Source of the DNA: Pectobacterium sp. PL152
GTDB lineage: Bacteria; Pseudomonadota; Gammaproteobacteria; Enterobacterales; Enterobacteriaceae
Length of the DNA: 64,000 nucleotides
Direction of reading: 5' to 3'
Assembly: GCA_021907015.1 (NCBI GenBank)
Contig: CP091064.1
Location: forward strand, 3,162,001 to 3,226,000
Shown: piece after piece, positions 40,833 to 50,650 of the stretch
Layout: each line of letters begins with the position of its first letter
How positions within the stretch are numbered: the stretch's first letter is position 1
Program-made: the position numbers and the translations under genes
The notes under the pieces: generated by a model
What the model was told of the DNA's origin: nothing
Databases searched by the model: none
What the model saw: the letters and a program-made list of their open reading frames with translations, nothing else

Positions 40833-42235
40833 ATGAAAACACAGCAAACGCGCTATTCCACGTCCGTCTCTATTTTATCCGGCATTCTGGCCATTACGAT
40901 CCTCGGTACTGCACCCCATGCGGAAGCTGAGGTTAATACGTCTCCTTCAGGAGCATCTGTCAGTGGTGCAGTCAGTGATGGATTGTTCTACTCGATTGGT
41001 GGCGGCACAGTGATCTCTCCTCCTTCATCACGGAACAGCATGACGCGTCTGGGCGTGACCGGCGGCTGGAGCAGCGACCTGATGTGCGGCAATTTCGATA
41101 TGAAAACCACGGTCGGTAATCAGCTTAACGGTATTACCAGTGGCTTTAAGGATCTGATGGGAACCGTGATTCAGGGGGCTACCGGTGCTGTGGCCAGTAT
41201 GCCGGCGATGGTCATCCAGCGTGCCAACCCTGCGCTGTATGAAATGCTGACCAATGGTGTGTTGCAGGCCGGACTTAGCTTTGACAAGGCCAAGTTGAGT
41301 TGCCAGAGCATGGCCAACAAAATGGCCGATTATACCGTGGGTAATAAATGGACTCAGGCTGCAGTTGTGGAGGAATACAAGGATATTGTGGCATCCAGTA
41401 ACGGCGATGCCGTCAGTAGCGACCAGAAGTTGCAGAAAGCAACCGGGAAGAAGGGGCAACCTGGATTGGTGGCCAAAAACGCGGCGGAAAGGGACAGGCA
41501 GCTATCAGACCCACGCGGGATTTGGCGAAAGCTGGCTTCAATATGATGAATAACCTGCCAGTGACGAGTAACAGCAGTGTCAGCTCATCAAGCTGCAACG
41601 GTACATCATGCCAACGTTTCCCTTCTTCTGAAAAAGCGGCTGAAGCGGTAGTCAAGGTACTTGGCGATCGCTCGATTCGTACCTGCCGGGATGCCAGTCA
41701 GTGTTCAAGTGGTGGCGTGGAGAACGAACCTGGGAGCAGTGTTGCCGGCACGGGATTCTCCCCAATGCTGGAAGAGGCAACAAAAGAAAATACGGAACAG
41801 TTGGTAAAACTGGTTGGCGGAGCTGAAGCGCCGACGGCAAGCAACCTGGCCAAGCTCAAAACCGGCAGCATGGTTGTGACGCGTAGCGTTATCCAGTCCC
41901 TGAAAGATGATCCGGACAATAGCGCACTCATTCAGCGTTTAGCCGGTGAACTGGCGATGTCGGATACCGTTGAAACCGCACTGACGATGCGCAGGATGCT
42001 GACTACGGGACAATCCGAACCGAATGCAGCCGATCAACCTGAAGCCCTGTCTGAAGGTGACCGGCGTATTGATGCACTGGACAGGGAGTTGGCTGCATTG
42101 AAAAACGAAATGGATATCCGTAAAGCCATCAGTAATAACAGCTTGCTGACCACGCTGGAGCGTCAGGGAGTACGTAATCAAGGCAACCGGTTCCAGCAAA
42201 GAGTGGAAGCCAGGATCAAGGCTTTAACGGATTGA
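40833..42235 (+). CDS. ICE protein, PFL_4711 family (TIGR03755), TraH-like
   Basis: A secreted protein of about 467 residues. A signal peptide (ILSGILAITILGTAPHAEAE) is followed by YSIGGGTVISPPSSRNSMTR and CGNFDMKTTVGNQLNGITSG, and later by a C-terminal coiled coil (RIDALDRELAALKNEMDIRK). The break near 41460-41530 joins the two halves through GQAAIRPTRDLAKAGFNMM. It corresponds to TraH, needed for pilus assembly. Confidence 0.88.
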
Positions 42236-42260
42236 GCCAGAATCAGGGAGGGCAGTAACT

Positions 42261-42605
42261 GTGGCGAACTATAAGACCAAGCCTTATGGCTACTGGCGGC
42301 GTCATCTGCTGTTCTTCATTGCCTGGTTGTTACTTATCACGCTATTGATGCTGCTGGCTGCCGTGCTGTTTGAGAACGATCCGGATGGTCAGGGCATAAA
42401 AGTCTGGTTACATGACAGTCGTTATATATTGCTGGCCTGGCGCATGATGGTATACGCCGGACTGGTGTGGCTATGGTTTTATGCTGTTCGTCCCAGACTC
42501 ATTGCTGCCACTGCATCGCCAGCTTACTTAAGACGACTGGAATGGTTGGCCGCTGGATTCCTTCTCTTCATCGAGCTGGCCAACTTACGCGCCTTAGTGG
42601 CATAA
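42261..42605 (+). CDS. small ICE membrane protein
   Basis: A 114-residue protein with two or three transmembrane helices (HLLFFIAWLLLITLLMLLAA, RMMVYAGLVWLWFYA). It starts with GTG at 42261. It lies between the TraH-like and TraG-like genes, where PFL_4711-type operons carry a small membrane gene. No function is known. Confidence 0.75.
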   Translation: MANYKTKPYGYWRRHLLFFIAWLLLITLLMLLAAVLFENDPDGQGIKVWLHDSRYILLAWRMMVYAGLVWLWFYAVRPRLIAATASPAYLRRLEWLAAGFLLFIELANLRALVA

Positions 42606-42614
42606 GGAGCGATC

Positions 42615-44157
42615 GTGACAGCGAATAGTTTTCTTGAATATTTCCTGGTGCTTTTTGGCTGGATATTAAATAACGCCTTCTGGGACATTCTGCTCAGTAC
42701 CGGGCTATTTGCATTGCCGTTGGTGTTTAAAGTGCTAGGTATCTGGCTGAAGGTGAGGGAAGAGGGGGCTGATGAAGGGAACAAAGGCATATTGGCCTTA
42801 CCCAGGATGGAGCATGCGCTGTACATCGCGTTTTGTATGATGCTGTTTTGCTGCATTCCGCTGCTGCCGGTTGATATCAACGCGATTAAGTTTGACAGCT
42901 CCCGGGCGAAACAGTGTGGCATCAACTTGCCGTCACCGCAAAACTCTGGTTACAGAGGGCTGGTGAATGACTTTGATGGCAGAACCGCCGAGGTTCCGGT
43001 GTGGTGGTATATGTTGCACCTGGTATCGAAGGGAACGACGCAGGCAATGATAGCGTCAATCCCCTGTGGTAATAATCTGCGTCAATTACGTTTCGAAGTG
43101 CAGAATACCAAGCTACGAGACCCTGTCTTACTGGATGAAATCCAGGCATTTGCAGACCAATGCTATGCCCGGAGTTATTTTCGACTGAAGAGTACAAATA
43201 GCCAGTTAAGCGATGCGACGATTAACTCGGTGGGCTGGATAGGCAGTAGCTATTTTCTGAATACGTCAGGCTATTACGATACTTACACATCGACAGAGCC
43301 ACGCAGCCAATGGCCGTATGACAGCCAGCGAGACAGTGGATATACCGACGTCGGTCGCGGAGGATATCCAACCTGTAAGCAATGGTGGTCTGATGGTGAT
43401 AATGGGCTGAAGAGTCGAGTACTAGCCAATATCAGTGATAGTACAAAAAAAGGGTTACAACGTAGTGCTGGTAGTCAATGGGAAGAGGCGGCTTTACGTT
43501 GGTTGGTCAGCCCCAGAAATGTAGGTCTGTCTGGAACAGGAGAATCCTACACCATCGGTGGTAATGAGAATTATGCAACCGGTGGTTTGTCTGGGGTCTC
43601 GTCATTCCCTGTCTCGCATGGCATCCACGGCTGGCGTTGGCATGAAGCAAATAGAGGCCGCTCCGGGATTTGATGCGTTGAAGCAAGCGCTTCCAATGAT
43701 CCAGGCGCTACTGGAAATGATGGTGATTATTTCCATACCGATATTAATGATGTTTAGCGCCTATGAACCTAAAATTGTCGTGACGATTTCTTTTGTGTTT
43801 TTCGCATTAGTGTTCATTACGTTTTGGTGGGAATTGGCGGGATGGCTTGATGACAGGCTGATCACGATCCTCTATGACAGCATGGCTGAACAAGGTTTGA
43901 CAGATAAGTCCCCAATGGCCCCATTGACGGATTTTCTTAGTTCGGTATCAGATGGCTGGATCATGAATCTTGTTATGGGGGCAATGTATATCATTTTCCC
44001 AATGTTCTGGATCGGTATGTTTAGCTGGATTGGTGTGAATTTAGGAGGAGCAATAGCAGCTTCGTTGAAAGATGGCGCTAGCATGCCTCAGCAAGCAGGC
44101 AAAGATGCGGGTAAAATGGCTAAAGATACTGCGATATCACAGGGAAAGGAGTTATGA
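42615..44157 (+). CDS. TraG N-terminal-like mating-pair protein
   Basis: A membrane protein of about 514 residues, the last core gene of the operon. Helices near the N-terminus (FLVLFGWILNNAFWDILLST) precede a periplasmic region with Cys-containing segments and WLVSPRNVGLSGTGE. Several C-terminal helices follow (LLEMMVIISIPILMMFSAYE, VVTISFVFFALVFITFWWEL, IMNLVMGAMYIIFPMFWIGM). It starts with GTG at 42615, eight bases past the previous stop. The frame breaks near 43610. This is the TraG-N family, involved in stabilising mating pairs. Confidence 0.85.
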
Positions 44158-44187
44158 ATAGTGTAACCAAATCTAGATGACCCAGTG

Positions 44188-44216
44188 GGCGATTAGTATC
44201 TTTCAGGCTAATCGCC
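44188..44216. terminator. bidirectional hairpin between convergent genes
   Basis: GGCGATTAG/CTAATCGCC forms a perfect 9-bp stem between the end of the TraG-like gene and the convergent minus-strand gene. The flanking T-runs are poor, but the position supports terminator function. Confidence 0.6.
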
Positions 44217-44221
44217 TACCT

Positions 44222-44482
44222 TTATGCTACCACAATAGAAACCAGGTCCCTCATTACCAATTCGGTAACCATATCCTTCGCCTTCGTTTGAAGTGCTTTG
44301 ATGGTGACTGAGTGTATTAGCAACGCAGGATAATATAACCACTCCAGCATCGTGAGTCGCACTGGGTAACGCGCCTGTTTCAGAGTCTTGTGCTTCAGGT
44401 TGCTCTCATCAACGCGACGGCGTTTACTGCAACGGGCAACAATGCTGTCGATGTCATCTGTGTTAAATCCTTCTTTGCTCAT
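44222..44482 (-). CDS. small hypothetical protein, 86 aa
   Basis: A minus-strand gene starting MSKEGFNTDDIDSIVARCSK behind the SD GAGGATAGGGAT. Basic residues cluster in the first half (KRRRVDESNLKHKTLKQARY) and the end is hydrophobic/helical. The frame stays open further upstream, but the SD marks the ATG at 44482. No family is recognised; similar small genes lie at this place in related islands, I believe, but I cannot check. It may be a regulator, given the basic N-terminus. Confidence 0.55.
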   Translation of the reverse strand: MSKEGFNTDDIDSIVARCSKRRRVDESNLKHKTLKQARYPVRLTMLEWLYYPALLIHSVTIKALQTKAKDMVTELVMRDLVSIVVA

Positions 44483-44585
44483 ATCCCTATCCTCGGATAA
44501 AAAATGCCTAATTAATTGTATCATGCGTGTTTTTTGACCGCAATTGCCATGATGGTATATAAAACAATAAATTAAAGGAGGAAAT

Positions 44586-45311
44586 ATGGCTAAGATCAAG
44601 GCGGCTATTTTTCGGCAACGATTCATTGGATTGGCCAATTCATCTCAGGGAAGCGAAGAAGAAATCTGGTTTCGCAGGTGTATTGCCCAGGAGTTCATCA
44701 AATTTATGAGAGCCAGTGGAATAAATCTCCACCACATCAATAATGTCAAAATAAAATATATTGAAAGGTACTTTACTTATCGCTATCACCAGGGCGTAAA
44801 AGCTGTGGTGTTGCAACGGGAGCTATCAGCCTTACAGGCTATTCTTGCGGAAGCAGGGCAGTCTATTAAAGCAGATCCAGAGCATCCACGATTAAATCCA
44901 CAAGCTTTGGGTATTGCTGGCTCTCGCCCTGAGGTGATATGCCCCTATTGCAACTGTTCCGCTTCATTGGTGAAAGGCTGCGAAATTTCCCCTCATCGTG
45001 CAGAGCTGGCAGAGCAGTTCTATTGGATATGCCCGCAATGTAAGGCATATTCTGGATGTCATAAAGGACAGGGAAGGCCTCGTGGTACGTTAGCGGATGA
45101 AGAACTCAGGCAGTTGCGTAGAAAGGTACATTGGTTATTCGATCCTATGTGGAAAAATGCAGGTATCCAGCGAGAAGATGGATATGTTTGGCTTGCAAGA
45201 AAATTGAATATTCCCTTGCACTGCTGCCATATTGGGTTATTTGATGTTGAGTTAGTGGGCCTACGCTCAGTGGAACGAAAACTCACGTTAAGCAATGTTT
45301 CATTTCTTTGA
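44586..45311 (+). pseudogene. integrase core-binding domain + DUF3268 zinc-finger gene, split by the ars element
   Basis: Residues 1-115 resemble the N-terminal core-binding domain of the recombinase at 52640 (shared pattern LQ-E-SA--IL...G-I-A-PEH--LN---LGI-G). The catalytic domain is replaced by a zinc-finger region: CPYCNCSASLVKGCEI ... WICPQCKAYSGCHKGQGRPR, then VHWLFDPMWKNAG and GYVWLARKL. Native sequence ends at 45256 (FDVEL). After that the frame reads into the Tn3-type inverted repeat and stops at 45311. The missing end is found at 50651-50708. Before the insertion the gene was intact, so the split looks recent. Confidence 0.8.
45257..45300 (+). repeat. left Tn3-type inverted repeat
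   Basis: Begins GGGCCTACGCTCAGTGG and matches the classical Tn3 end except for one substitution and one missing base near the tip. It pairs with 50601-50645. Confidence 0.85.
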
Positions 45312-45401
45312 GTCGCCTCGAAAACCCTTTTTACCTGTTCTACTAACGTAGCTTTCCCATGCAAGGACGTTTTTACAGCCACATAGTGATGCCCAATTAT
45401 A

Positions 45402-45453
45402 CATATGATAAAACATATATGTATTTGACTTATTTATTCCTGGGGCCGACAAT
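45402..45453 (+). promoter_or_regulatory. ars promoter and ArsR operator
   Basis: TTGACT (45425-45430), a 17-bp spacer and GACAAT (45448-45453) form a sigma-70-type promoter. An AT-rich inverted repeat with ATACATATG and CATATATGTAT overlaps and precedes the -35, as expected for an ArsR operator that is released on binding As(III). Confidence 0.6.
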
Positions 45454-45477
45454 GTTCATTCAAAGTAGGAGCACATA

Positions 45478-45831
45478 ATGCCAGAAATCTTATCCCTACA
45501 ACTTTTCAAAATCTTGTCAGATGAAACCCGTCTGGGCATCGTGCTGTTGCTCAGGGAGATGGGAGAACTGTGCGTGTGCGACCTCTGCACTGCGTTGGAA
45601 CAGTCCCAGCCTAAGATCTCCCGTCATCTGGCAATGCTTCGGGAAAGTGGATTATTGCTGGATCGCAAACAGGGGAAATGGGTTCATTACCGCTTATCTC
45701 CGCATATTCCTTCCTGGGCCGCTCAGGTGATTGAGCAGGCCTGGTTAAGCCAACAGGACGACGTACAGGCCATCGCCCGTAAGCTGGCATCAGCCAACTG
45801 CTCTGGCAGCGGTAAGGCTGTTTGTATCTAA
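45478..45831 (+). CDS. arsR: arsenical resistance repressor ArsR
   Basis: A 117-residue winged-helix repressor of the SmtB/ArsR family. The metal site ELCVCDLC (three Cys) precedes the recognition helix SQPKISRHLAMLRESGLL. It binds DNA without metal and leaves on binding As(III)/Sb(III). It is the first gene of the operon, with the operator just upstream. The frame is intact. Confidence 0.95.
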   Translation: MPEILSLQLFKILSDETRLGIVLLLREMGELCVCDLCTALEQSQPKISRHLAMLRESGLLLDRKQGKWVHYRLSPHIPSWAAQVIEQAWLSQQDDVQAIARKLASANCSGSGKAVCI

Positions 45832-45875
45832 AAATTTTGCCTGAACATATATGATTTAACAAATGTGAGGTGTTA

Positions 45876-46240
45876 ATGATGAAAACGTTAACGGTTTTGA
45901 TCCGGCGATGTGCTGCAGTACCGGCGTTTGTGGATCAGATGTCGATCAGGTTCTGGTCGATTTTTCTGCTGATGTGCAATGGCTGAAAGGGCGTGGGGTT
46001 CAGATCGAACGTTACAACCTGGCGCAGCAGCCTATGAGCTTCGTTGAGAACGAAAAAGCGAAAGCATTCCTTGAAGCTTCTGGAGCCGAAGGGCTACCGC
46101 TGCTGTTACTGGATGGTGAAACGGTGATGGCCGGGCGATACCCAAAACGCGCTGAACTGGCTCGCTGGTTTGGTATACCTATGGAAAAGGTAGGTTTAGC
46201 TTCCACCAGTTGCTGTGGTGGTAAAACTTCCTGTTGTTGA
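45876..46240 (+). CDS. arsD: arsenic metallochaperone ArsD
   Basis: This chaperone delivers As(III) to the ArsA ATPase. After restoring one T in 'acggttttgatcc' (near 45895) the protein reads MMKTLTVFDPAMCCSTGVCG, with the vicinal Cys pair and Cys18, then a thioredoxin-like body and the C-terminal pairs SCCGGKTSCC. About 121 residues, standard length. The ATG at 45876 or 45879 follows GTGAGGTG. Confidence 0.92.
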
Positions 46241-46257
46241 GTATGTCAGGAGGACAT

Positions 46258-48009
46258 ATGAAATTCTTACATAATATCCCGTCTTACCTGTTTTTCACCG
46301 GTAAGGGAGGTGTAGGCAAAACTTCGATTTCCTGCGCAACGGCTATACGTCTGGCTGAACTGGGAAAGCGTGTTCTGCTTGTCAGTACTGATCCGGCTTC
46401 TAACGTCGGTCAGGTATTCGATCAGTCTATCGGCAACACTATCCAGTCCGTGTCTTCGGTGCCTGGCCTTTCGGCGCTGGAGATCGACCCGCAGGACGCT
46501 GCCCAGCAATACCGCGCCAGAATCGTTGACCCAATTAAAGGTCTTTTGCCAGACGACGTCGTTAACAGTATCAGCGAGCAGCTTTCAGGCGCGTGTACGA
46601 CAGAGATCGCTGCGTTCGATGAGTTTACTGGCTTACTGACCGATGCTTCTCTACTGACCCGCTTTGATCACATCATTTTTGATACTGCCCCAACGGGCCA
46701 CACTATTCGCCTTCTACAGCTTCCTGGAGCCTGGGGCAGCTTTATTGAAAGTAACCCGGATGGTGCTTCCTGTCTTGGTCCAATGGCTGGGCTGGAAAAA
46801 CAACGCGAGCAATATGCTCATGCTGTTGAGGCATTATCCGATCCTGAACGTACGCGCCTGGTGCTGGTCGCGCGATTGCAAAAATCAACATTGCAGGAAG
46901 TCGCCCGCACTCATGACGAACTATCAGCCATTGGCCTTAAAAATCAGTATTTAGTCATTAACGGTGTCCTGCCAGCGAGAGAAGCAGAACGTGATGCACT
47001 GGCCGCTGCAATATGGCAACGGGAGCAAGAGGCTCTGACAAATCTTCCTGTCGGGTTAGCTGAGTTGCCGATAGACACTCTATTCCTGCAGCCGCTGAAT
47101 ATGGTTGGTGTGTCCGCATTGAAAGGCCTGCTCAACGAACACGCTGAGATAGCATCGCTTCCTGAACAAAACATACAGAACAAGCCAGAGAATATGTCGC
47201 TGTCTGTCTTGGTCGATGAACTCGCCCGCAGTGAACACGGTTTGATTATGTTGATGGGTAAAGGTGGTGTGGGTAAAACTACGATGGCTGCTGCTATCGC
47301 CGTCAGTCTGGCAGACAAGGGTTTTGATGTGCATCTCACTACATCAGATCCTGCCGCGCACCTGAGTACAACGCTGAATGGCAGCCTCAAAAATCTGCAG
47401 GTCAGCCGAATCAACCCTCACGATGAAACCGAACGCTATCGTCAGCATGTTCTTGAGACGAAAGGCAAGGATCTTGATGAGGCCGGGAAACGGCTGCTCG
47501 AAGAGGATTTACGTTCTCCTTGCACAGAAGAGATTGCGGTGTTCCAGGCGTTCTCACGCGTAATCCGTGAAGCAGGCAAACGGTTTGTGGTCATGGATAC
47601 GGCACCTACCGGACATACGCTATTACTGCTTGATGCTACCGGGGCTTATCACCGTGAGATTGCTAAGAAGATGGGGGATAAAGGTCATTTTACCACTCCG
47701 ATGATGCAACTTCAGGACCCGGAACGTACCAAAGTCCTGCTGGTCACCCTGCCTGAGACCACACCTGTACTGGAAGCTACAAACCTGCAGTCTGATCTGG
47801 AACGTGCGGGGATTCATCCCTGGGGCTGGATTATCAATAACAGTCTTTCTATTGCACAGACCCATTCACCATTGCTTTGTCTGCGTGCTCAACAAGAGCT
47901 TCCTCAGATCGAGGCAGTGCAGAGCACGCATGCCAAACGTATCGCGTTAGTACCTGTACTGGCATCAGAGCCCACAGGCATCGATAAACTCAGAGAGCTG
48001 GCAGTTTAA
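46258..48009 (+). CDS. arsA: arsenite-stimulated pump ATPase ArsA
   Basis: This cytosolic ATPase drives ArsB. It has two homologous halves, each with a P-loop (FTGKGGVGKTS near residue 17 and LMGKGGVGKTT near 335) and the signature DTAPTGHT (near 143 and 450). The three metal-site Cys are present (GACTTEIAAF, GASCLGPMAG, SPCTEEIAVF). It is 583 residues, full length with no frameshift, which is notable in this window. The SD AGGAGG is nine bases upstream. Confidence 0.96.
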   Translation: MKFLHNIPSYLFFTGKGGVGKTSISCATAIRLAELGKRVLLVSTDPASNVGQVFDQSIGNTIQSVSSVPGLSALEIDPQDAAQQYRARIVDPIKGLLPDDVVNSISEQLSGACTTEIAAFDEFTGLLTDASLLTRFDHIIFDTAPTGHTIRLLQLPGAWGSFIESNPDGASCLGPMAGLEKQREQYAHAVEALSDPERTRLVLVARLQKSTLQEVARTHDELSAIGLKNQYLVINGVLPAREAERDALAAAIWQREQEALTNLPVGLAELPIDTLFLQPLNMVGVSALKGLLNEHAEIASLPEQNIQNKPENMSLSVLVDELARSEHGLIMLMGKGGVGKTTMAAAIAVSLADKGFDVHLTTSDPAAHLSTTLNGSLKNLQVSRINPHDETERYRQHVLETKGKDLDEAGKRLLEEDLRSPCTEEIAVFQAFSRVIREAGKRFVVMDTAPTGHTLLLLDATGAYHREIAKKMGDKGHFTTPMMQLQDPERTKVLLVTLPETTPVLEATNLQSDLERAGIHPWGWIINNSLSIAQTHSPLLCLRAQQELPQIEAVQSTHAKRIALVPVLASEPTGIDKLRELAV

Positions 48010-48052
48010 TTTTTGTATATAGGGAGGTGTATCCGCCCTATCTGGAGGATTT

Positions 48053-49341
48053 ATGTTACTGGCAGGCGCTATTTTTGTCCTGACCATCGTTTTGGTTATC
48101 TGGCAGCCGAAGGGATTAGGGATTGGCTGGAGTGCGACGCTGGGCGCAGTACTGGCGTTGATCTCTGGCGTAGTCCATTTTGGTGATATCCCTGTTGTGT
48201 GGAATATCGTCTGGAATGCGACGGCTACCTTTATTGCCGTGATTATTATCAGCCTGTTGCTTGATGAATCCGGCTTTTCGAATGGGCGGCGCTGCACGTT
48301 TCACGTTGGGGTAACGGTCGGGGGCGTTTGCTGTTTACCTATATTGTTCTGCTCGGTGCAGCGGTGGCGGCATTGTTTGCCAACGATGGCGCGGCACTTA
48401 TTCTGACGCCGGTAGTCATCGCAATGCTATTAGCATTAGGGTTTAGCAAAGGCACGACACTAGCATTTGTCATGGCCGCCGGATTTATTGCCGATACGGC
48501 CAGTCTGCCGCTAATCGTGTCGAACCTGGTTAACATCGTTTCTGCAGACTTCTTTGGGCTGGGTTTCACTGAGTATGCTTCGGTAATGGTTCCGGTGGAT
48601 ATTGCCGCTATTATCGCCACGCTGGTGATGCTGCATCTGTTCTTCCGCAAAGATATTCCGCCGACTTACGACCTGGCTCTTCTGAAAGAACCGGCGAAAG
48701 CGATTAAAGATCCGGCGACCTTCAGAACCGGTTGGATTGTTTTAGTTCTTCTGCTGGTTGGGTTCTTTGTCCTCGAGCCGCTCGGTATTCCCGTTAGCGC
48801 GATTGCGGCTGTTGGCGCTGTAATTCTGTTTGCGGTGGCGAAACGAGGCCATGCCATTAACACTGGCAAAGTGCTTCGCGGTGCGCCATGGCAGATCGTC
48901 ATCTTCTCTCTGGGGATGTATCTGGTGGTCTATGGCTTGCGTAACGCCGGGCTAACCGAATACCTTTCAGGTGTGCTGAACGTACTGGCGGATAAAGGAC
49001 TCTGGGTCGCGACGCTGGGTACAGGCTTCCTGACGGCTTTCCTGTCTTCCATTATGAACAATATGCCTACCGTGCTGATTGGCGCTCTCTCTATTGATGG
49101 CAGCACCGCTACCGGTGTTATTAAAGAGGCGATGATCTACGCCAACGTGATTGGCTGCGATCTGGGGCCGAAAATCACACCTATTGGTAGCCTGGCAACA
49201 CTGCTCTGGCTGCATGTCCTTTCACAGAAGAACATGACCATTACCTGGGGATACTATTTCCGCACCGGGATCGTCATGACTCTGCCTGTGCTGTTTGTAA
49301 CGCTGGCCGCGCTGGCGCTACGTCTCTCTTTCACTTTGTAA
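48053..49341 (+). CDS. arsB: arsenite/antimonite exporter ArsB
   Basis: A 12-helix inner-membrane efflux protein of about 429 residues. It begins [20 protein letters not shown]; later [20 protein letters not shown] and [20 protein letters not shown] are characteristic. One frame break lies near 48280 in the T-run of 'ggcttttcg'; adding a T gives [17 protein letters not shown] and rejoins the downstream frame. It works with ArsA or with the proton gradient alone. Confidence 0.94.
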
Positions 49342-49353
49342 TGAGATACTGAT

Positions 49354-49779
49354 ATGAGCAACATCACCATTTATCATAACCCAGCCTGCGGCACGTCACG
49401 TAACACGCTGGGAATGATCCGCAACAGCGGTACCGAACCGACCGTTATTCTTTACCTTGAGAACCCTCCTTCACGCGATGAGTTGGTCAAACTTATTGCT
49501 GATATGGGCATTTCAGTATGGGCTTTACTGCGTAAAAACGTCGAGCCGTATGAGGAACTGGGGCTTGCGGAAGGTAAGTTTACTGACGATCAGTTAATCG
49601 ATTCTATGCTGCAGCATCCGATCCTGATTAACCGCCCGATTGTTGTGACACCGTTGGGAACGCGTCTGTGCCGTCCTTCCGAAGTGATACTGGATATTCT
49701 TCCGGATGCGCAAAAAGGCGTATTTGCTAAGGAAGACGGCGAGAAAGTCGTTGATGAAACAGGTAAGCGATTGAAATAA
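49354..49779 (+). CDS. arsC: glutaredoxin-dependent arsenate reductase ArsC
   Basis: This enzyme reduces As(V) to As(III) for export. It is 141 residues long with the active-site motif YHNPACGTSRNTL (catalytic Cys12) and the Arg-containing segments INRPIVVTPLGTRLCRPSEV, typical of the R773-type family. The frame is intact; it is the last gene of arsRDABC. Confidence 0.95.
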   Translation: MSNITIYHNPACGTSRNTLGMIRNSGTEPTVILYLENPPSRDELVKLIADMGISVWALLRKNVEPYEELGLAEGKFTDDQLIDSMLQHPILINRPIVVTPLGTRLCRPSEVILDILPDAQKGVFAKEDGEKVVDETGKRLK

Positions 49780-49812
49780 ATATAAAGGGGCTGATGCCCT
49801 CTTATTCCTGCC

Positions 49813-50349
49813 TCAGAGCATAAGATCTGAATCTTCTGGCAGAGTACTATTTCCTTCACCAAGTTTCAGTTGCAGCAAAACCGTGTCAAGCCAGCGGCCA
49901 TGCTTGAAACCAATGTCCTTTAATGTGCCTATTTCAGTAAATCCTGCGCGGATATGCAGCGCTACAGAAGCGACGTTAGCGCTGTCACCCACAACAGCAA
50001 TCATCTGACGATAGCCCTGAGACTCAGCCCATTTTAATGCATGAGCGAGCAGTGCTTTTCCGACGCCCTGTCGCTGATAAGCCGGATCAATATATATCGA
50101 ATTTTCAACAGTAAACCGATAGGCATGGCGTTCGCGGTAACAGGAAATATAACAGTAGCCGATGACCGTATCACCCTCCAGGGCGACATACCATGGTAAT
50201 CCCCGAGACTGAATGCTCCTCAGTCGGCTAAGCATTTCCTGCATATCCGGAGGTTCGGTTTCAAAGCTACCTGTACCATGCAGAACATGGTGAGCATAGA
50301 TATTGCGTATCGCGGCAATGTGCTGTTCTTCAGCTTTAAGAATGTGCAT
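49813..50349 (-). CDS. GNAT N-acetyltransferase, ArsN1/PAT-like
   Basis: A 178-residue GNAT of the phosphinothricin/methionine sulfoximine acetyltransferase group: FETEPPDMQEMLSRL, YCYISCYRERHAYRFTVENS, YIDPAYQRQGVGKALLAHAL with the acetyl-CoA loop QGVGKA, then ASVALHIRAGFTEIGTLKDI. It converges on arsC. Members next to ars genes (ArsN1) acetylate the arsenic antibiotic arsinothricin; that role is inferred from context, and glufosinate-type substrates are equally possible from sequence alone. The frame is intact. Confidence 0.82.
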   Translation of the reverse strand: MHILKAEEQHIAAIRNIYAHHVLHGTGSFETEPPDMQEMLSRLRSIQSRGLPWYVALEGDTVIGYCYISCYRERHAYRFTVENSIYIDPAYQRQGVGKALLAHALKWAESQGYRQMIAVVGDSANVASVALHIRAGFTEIGTLKDIGFKHGRWLDTVLLQLKLGEGNSTLPEDSDLML

Positions 50350-50487
50350 TGAATTACTCCAGTATGGTGTTTTACAAACTACCAGAATTCTCGACAGCAG
50401 GTTAAGAACTTAAACTTATAATCTGTATAAGCAAAAGTTTGGCAGCAGGAAATGGGGCCATCGCCCATCTTTTAGCCCGCCATACAC

Positions 50488-50586
50488 CTCTCCCCGCTCT
50501 GCTACGGACATATCAATATGCTCGGCCATTATTCCTTCACGCTGGAAGAACTGGTGACCAAAGGACATCTGAGACCATTAAAATAG
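50488..50586 (+). pseudogene. Tn3-family transposase remnant (C-terminal end)
   Basis: The frame reads LSPLCYGHINMLGHYSFTLE followed by ELVTKGHLRPLK and a stop. This is the usual C-terminal end of Tn3-family TnpA, placed just inside the right inverted repeat as in intact transposons. Nothing upstream continues it; a stop lies in frame at 50473. It shows the unit derives from a real Tn3-type transposon that lost its transposition genes. Confidence 0.7.
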
Positions 50587-50600
50587 GCGTCAGAGGAAGA

Positions 50601-50645
50601 AAACATTGCTTAACGTGAGTTTTCGTTCCACTGAGCGTCAGACCC
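50601..50645 (-). repeat. right Tn3-type inverted repeat
   Basis: The reverse complement starts GGGTCTGACGCTCAGTGG and matches the classical Tn3 end almost perfectly. It is followed by TAGTT, compared with TTAGT on the left side. Confidence 0.87.
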
Positions 50646-50650
50646 TAGTT

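Larger units (their letters stand above)
45257..50645 (+). mobile_element. Tn3-type inverted-repeat unit carrying arsRDABC and an acetyltransferase
   Basis: Both ends carry the Tn3-family 38-bp inverted repeat, with core CTCAGTGGAACGAAAACTCA, and the repeat extends through GCAATGTTT. The left end lies at 45257-45300 and the right end at 50601-50645. The four bases TAGT flank both sides. Removing 45257-50650 (unit plus one 5-base flank) restores the host gene reading frame. Inside are the ars operon, a GNAT gene and a short C-terminal remnant of a transposase; no complete transposase or resolvase is present, so movement would need a Tn3-type enzyme in trans. Confidence 0.85.

Noticed and set aside
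47080..47414. Minus-strand open frames inside arsA
   Set aside because: Antisense shadows of an intact and highly conserved arsA.
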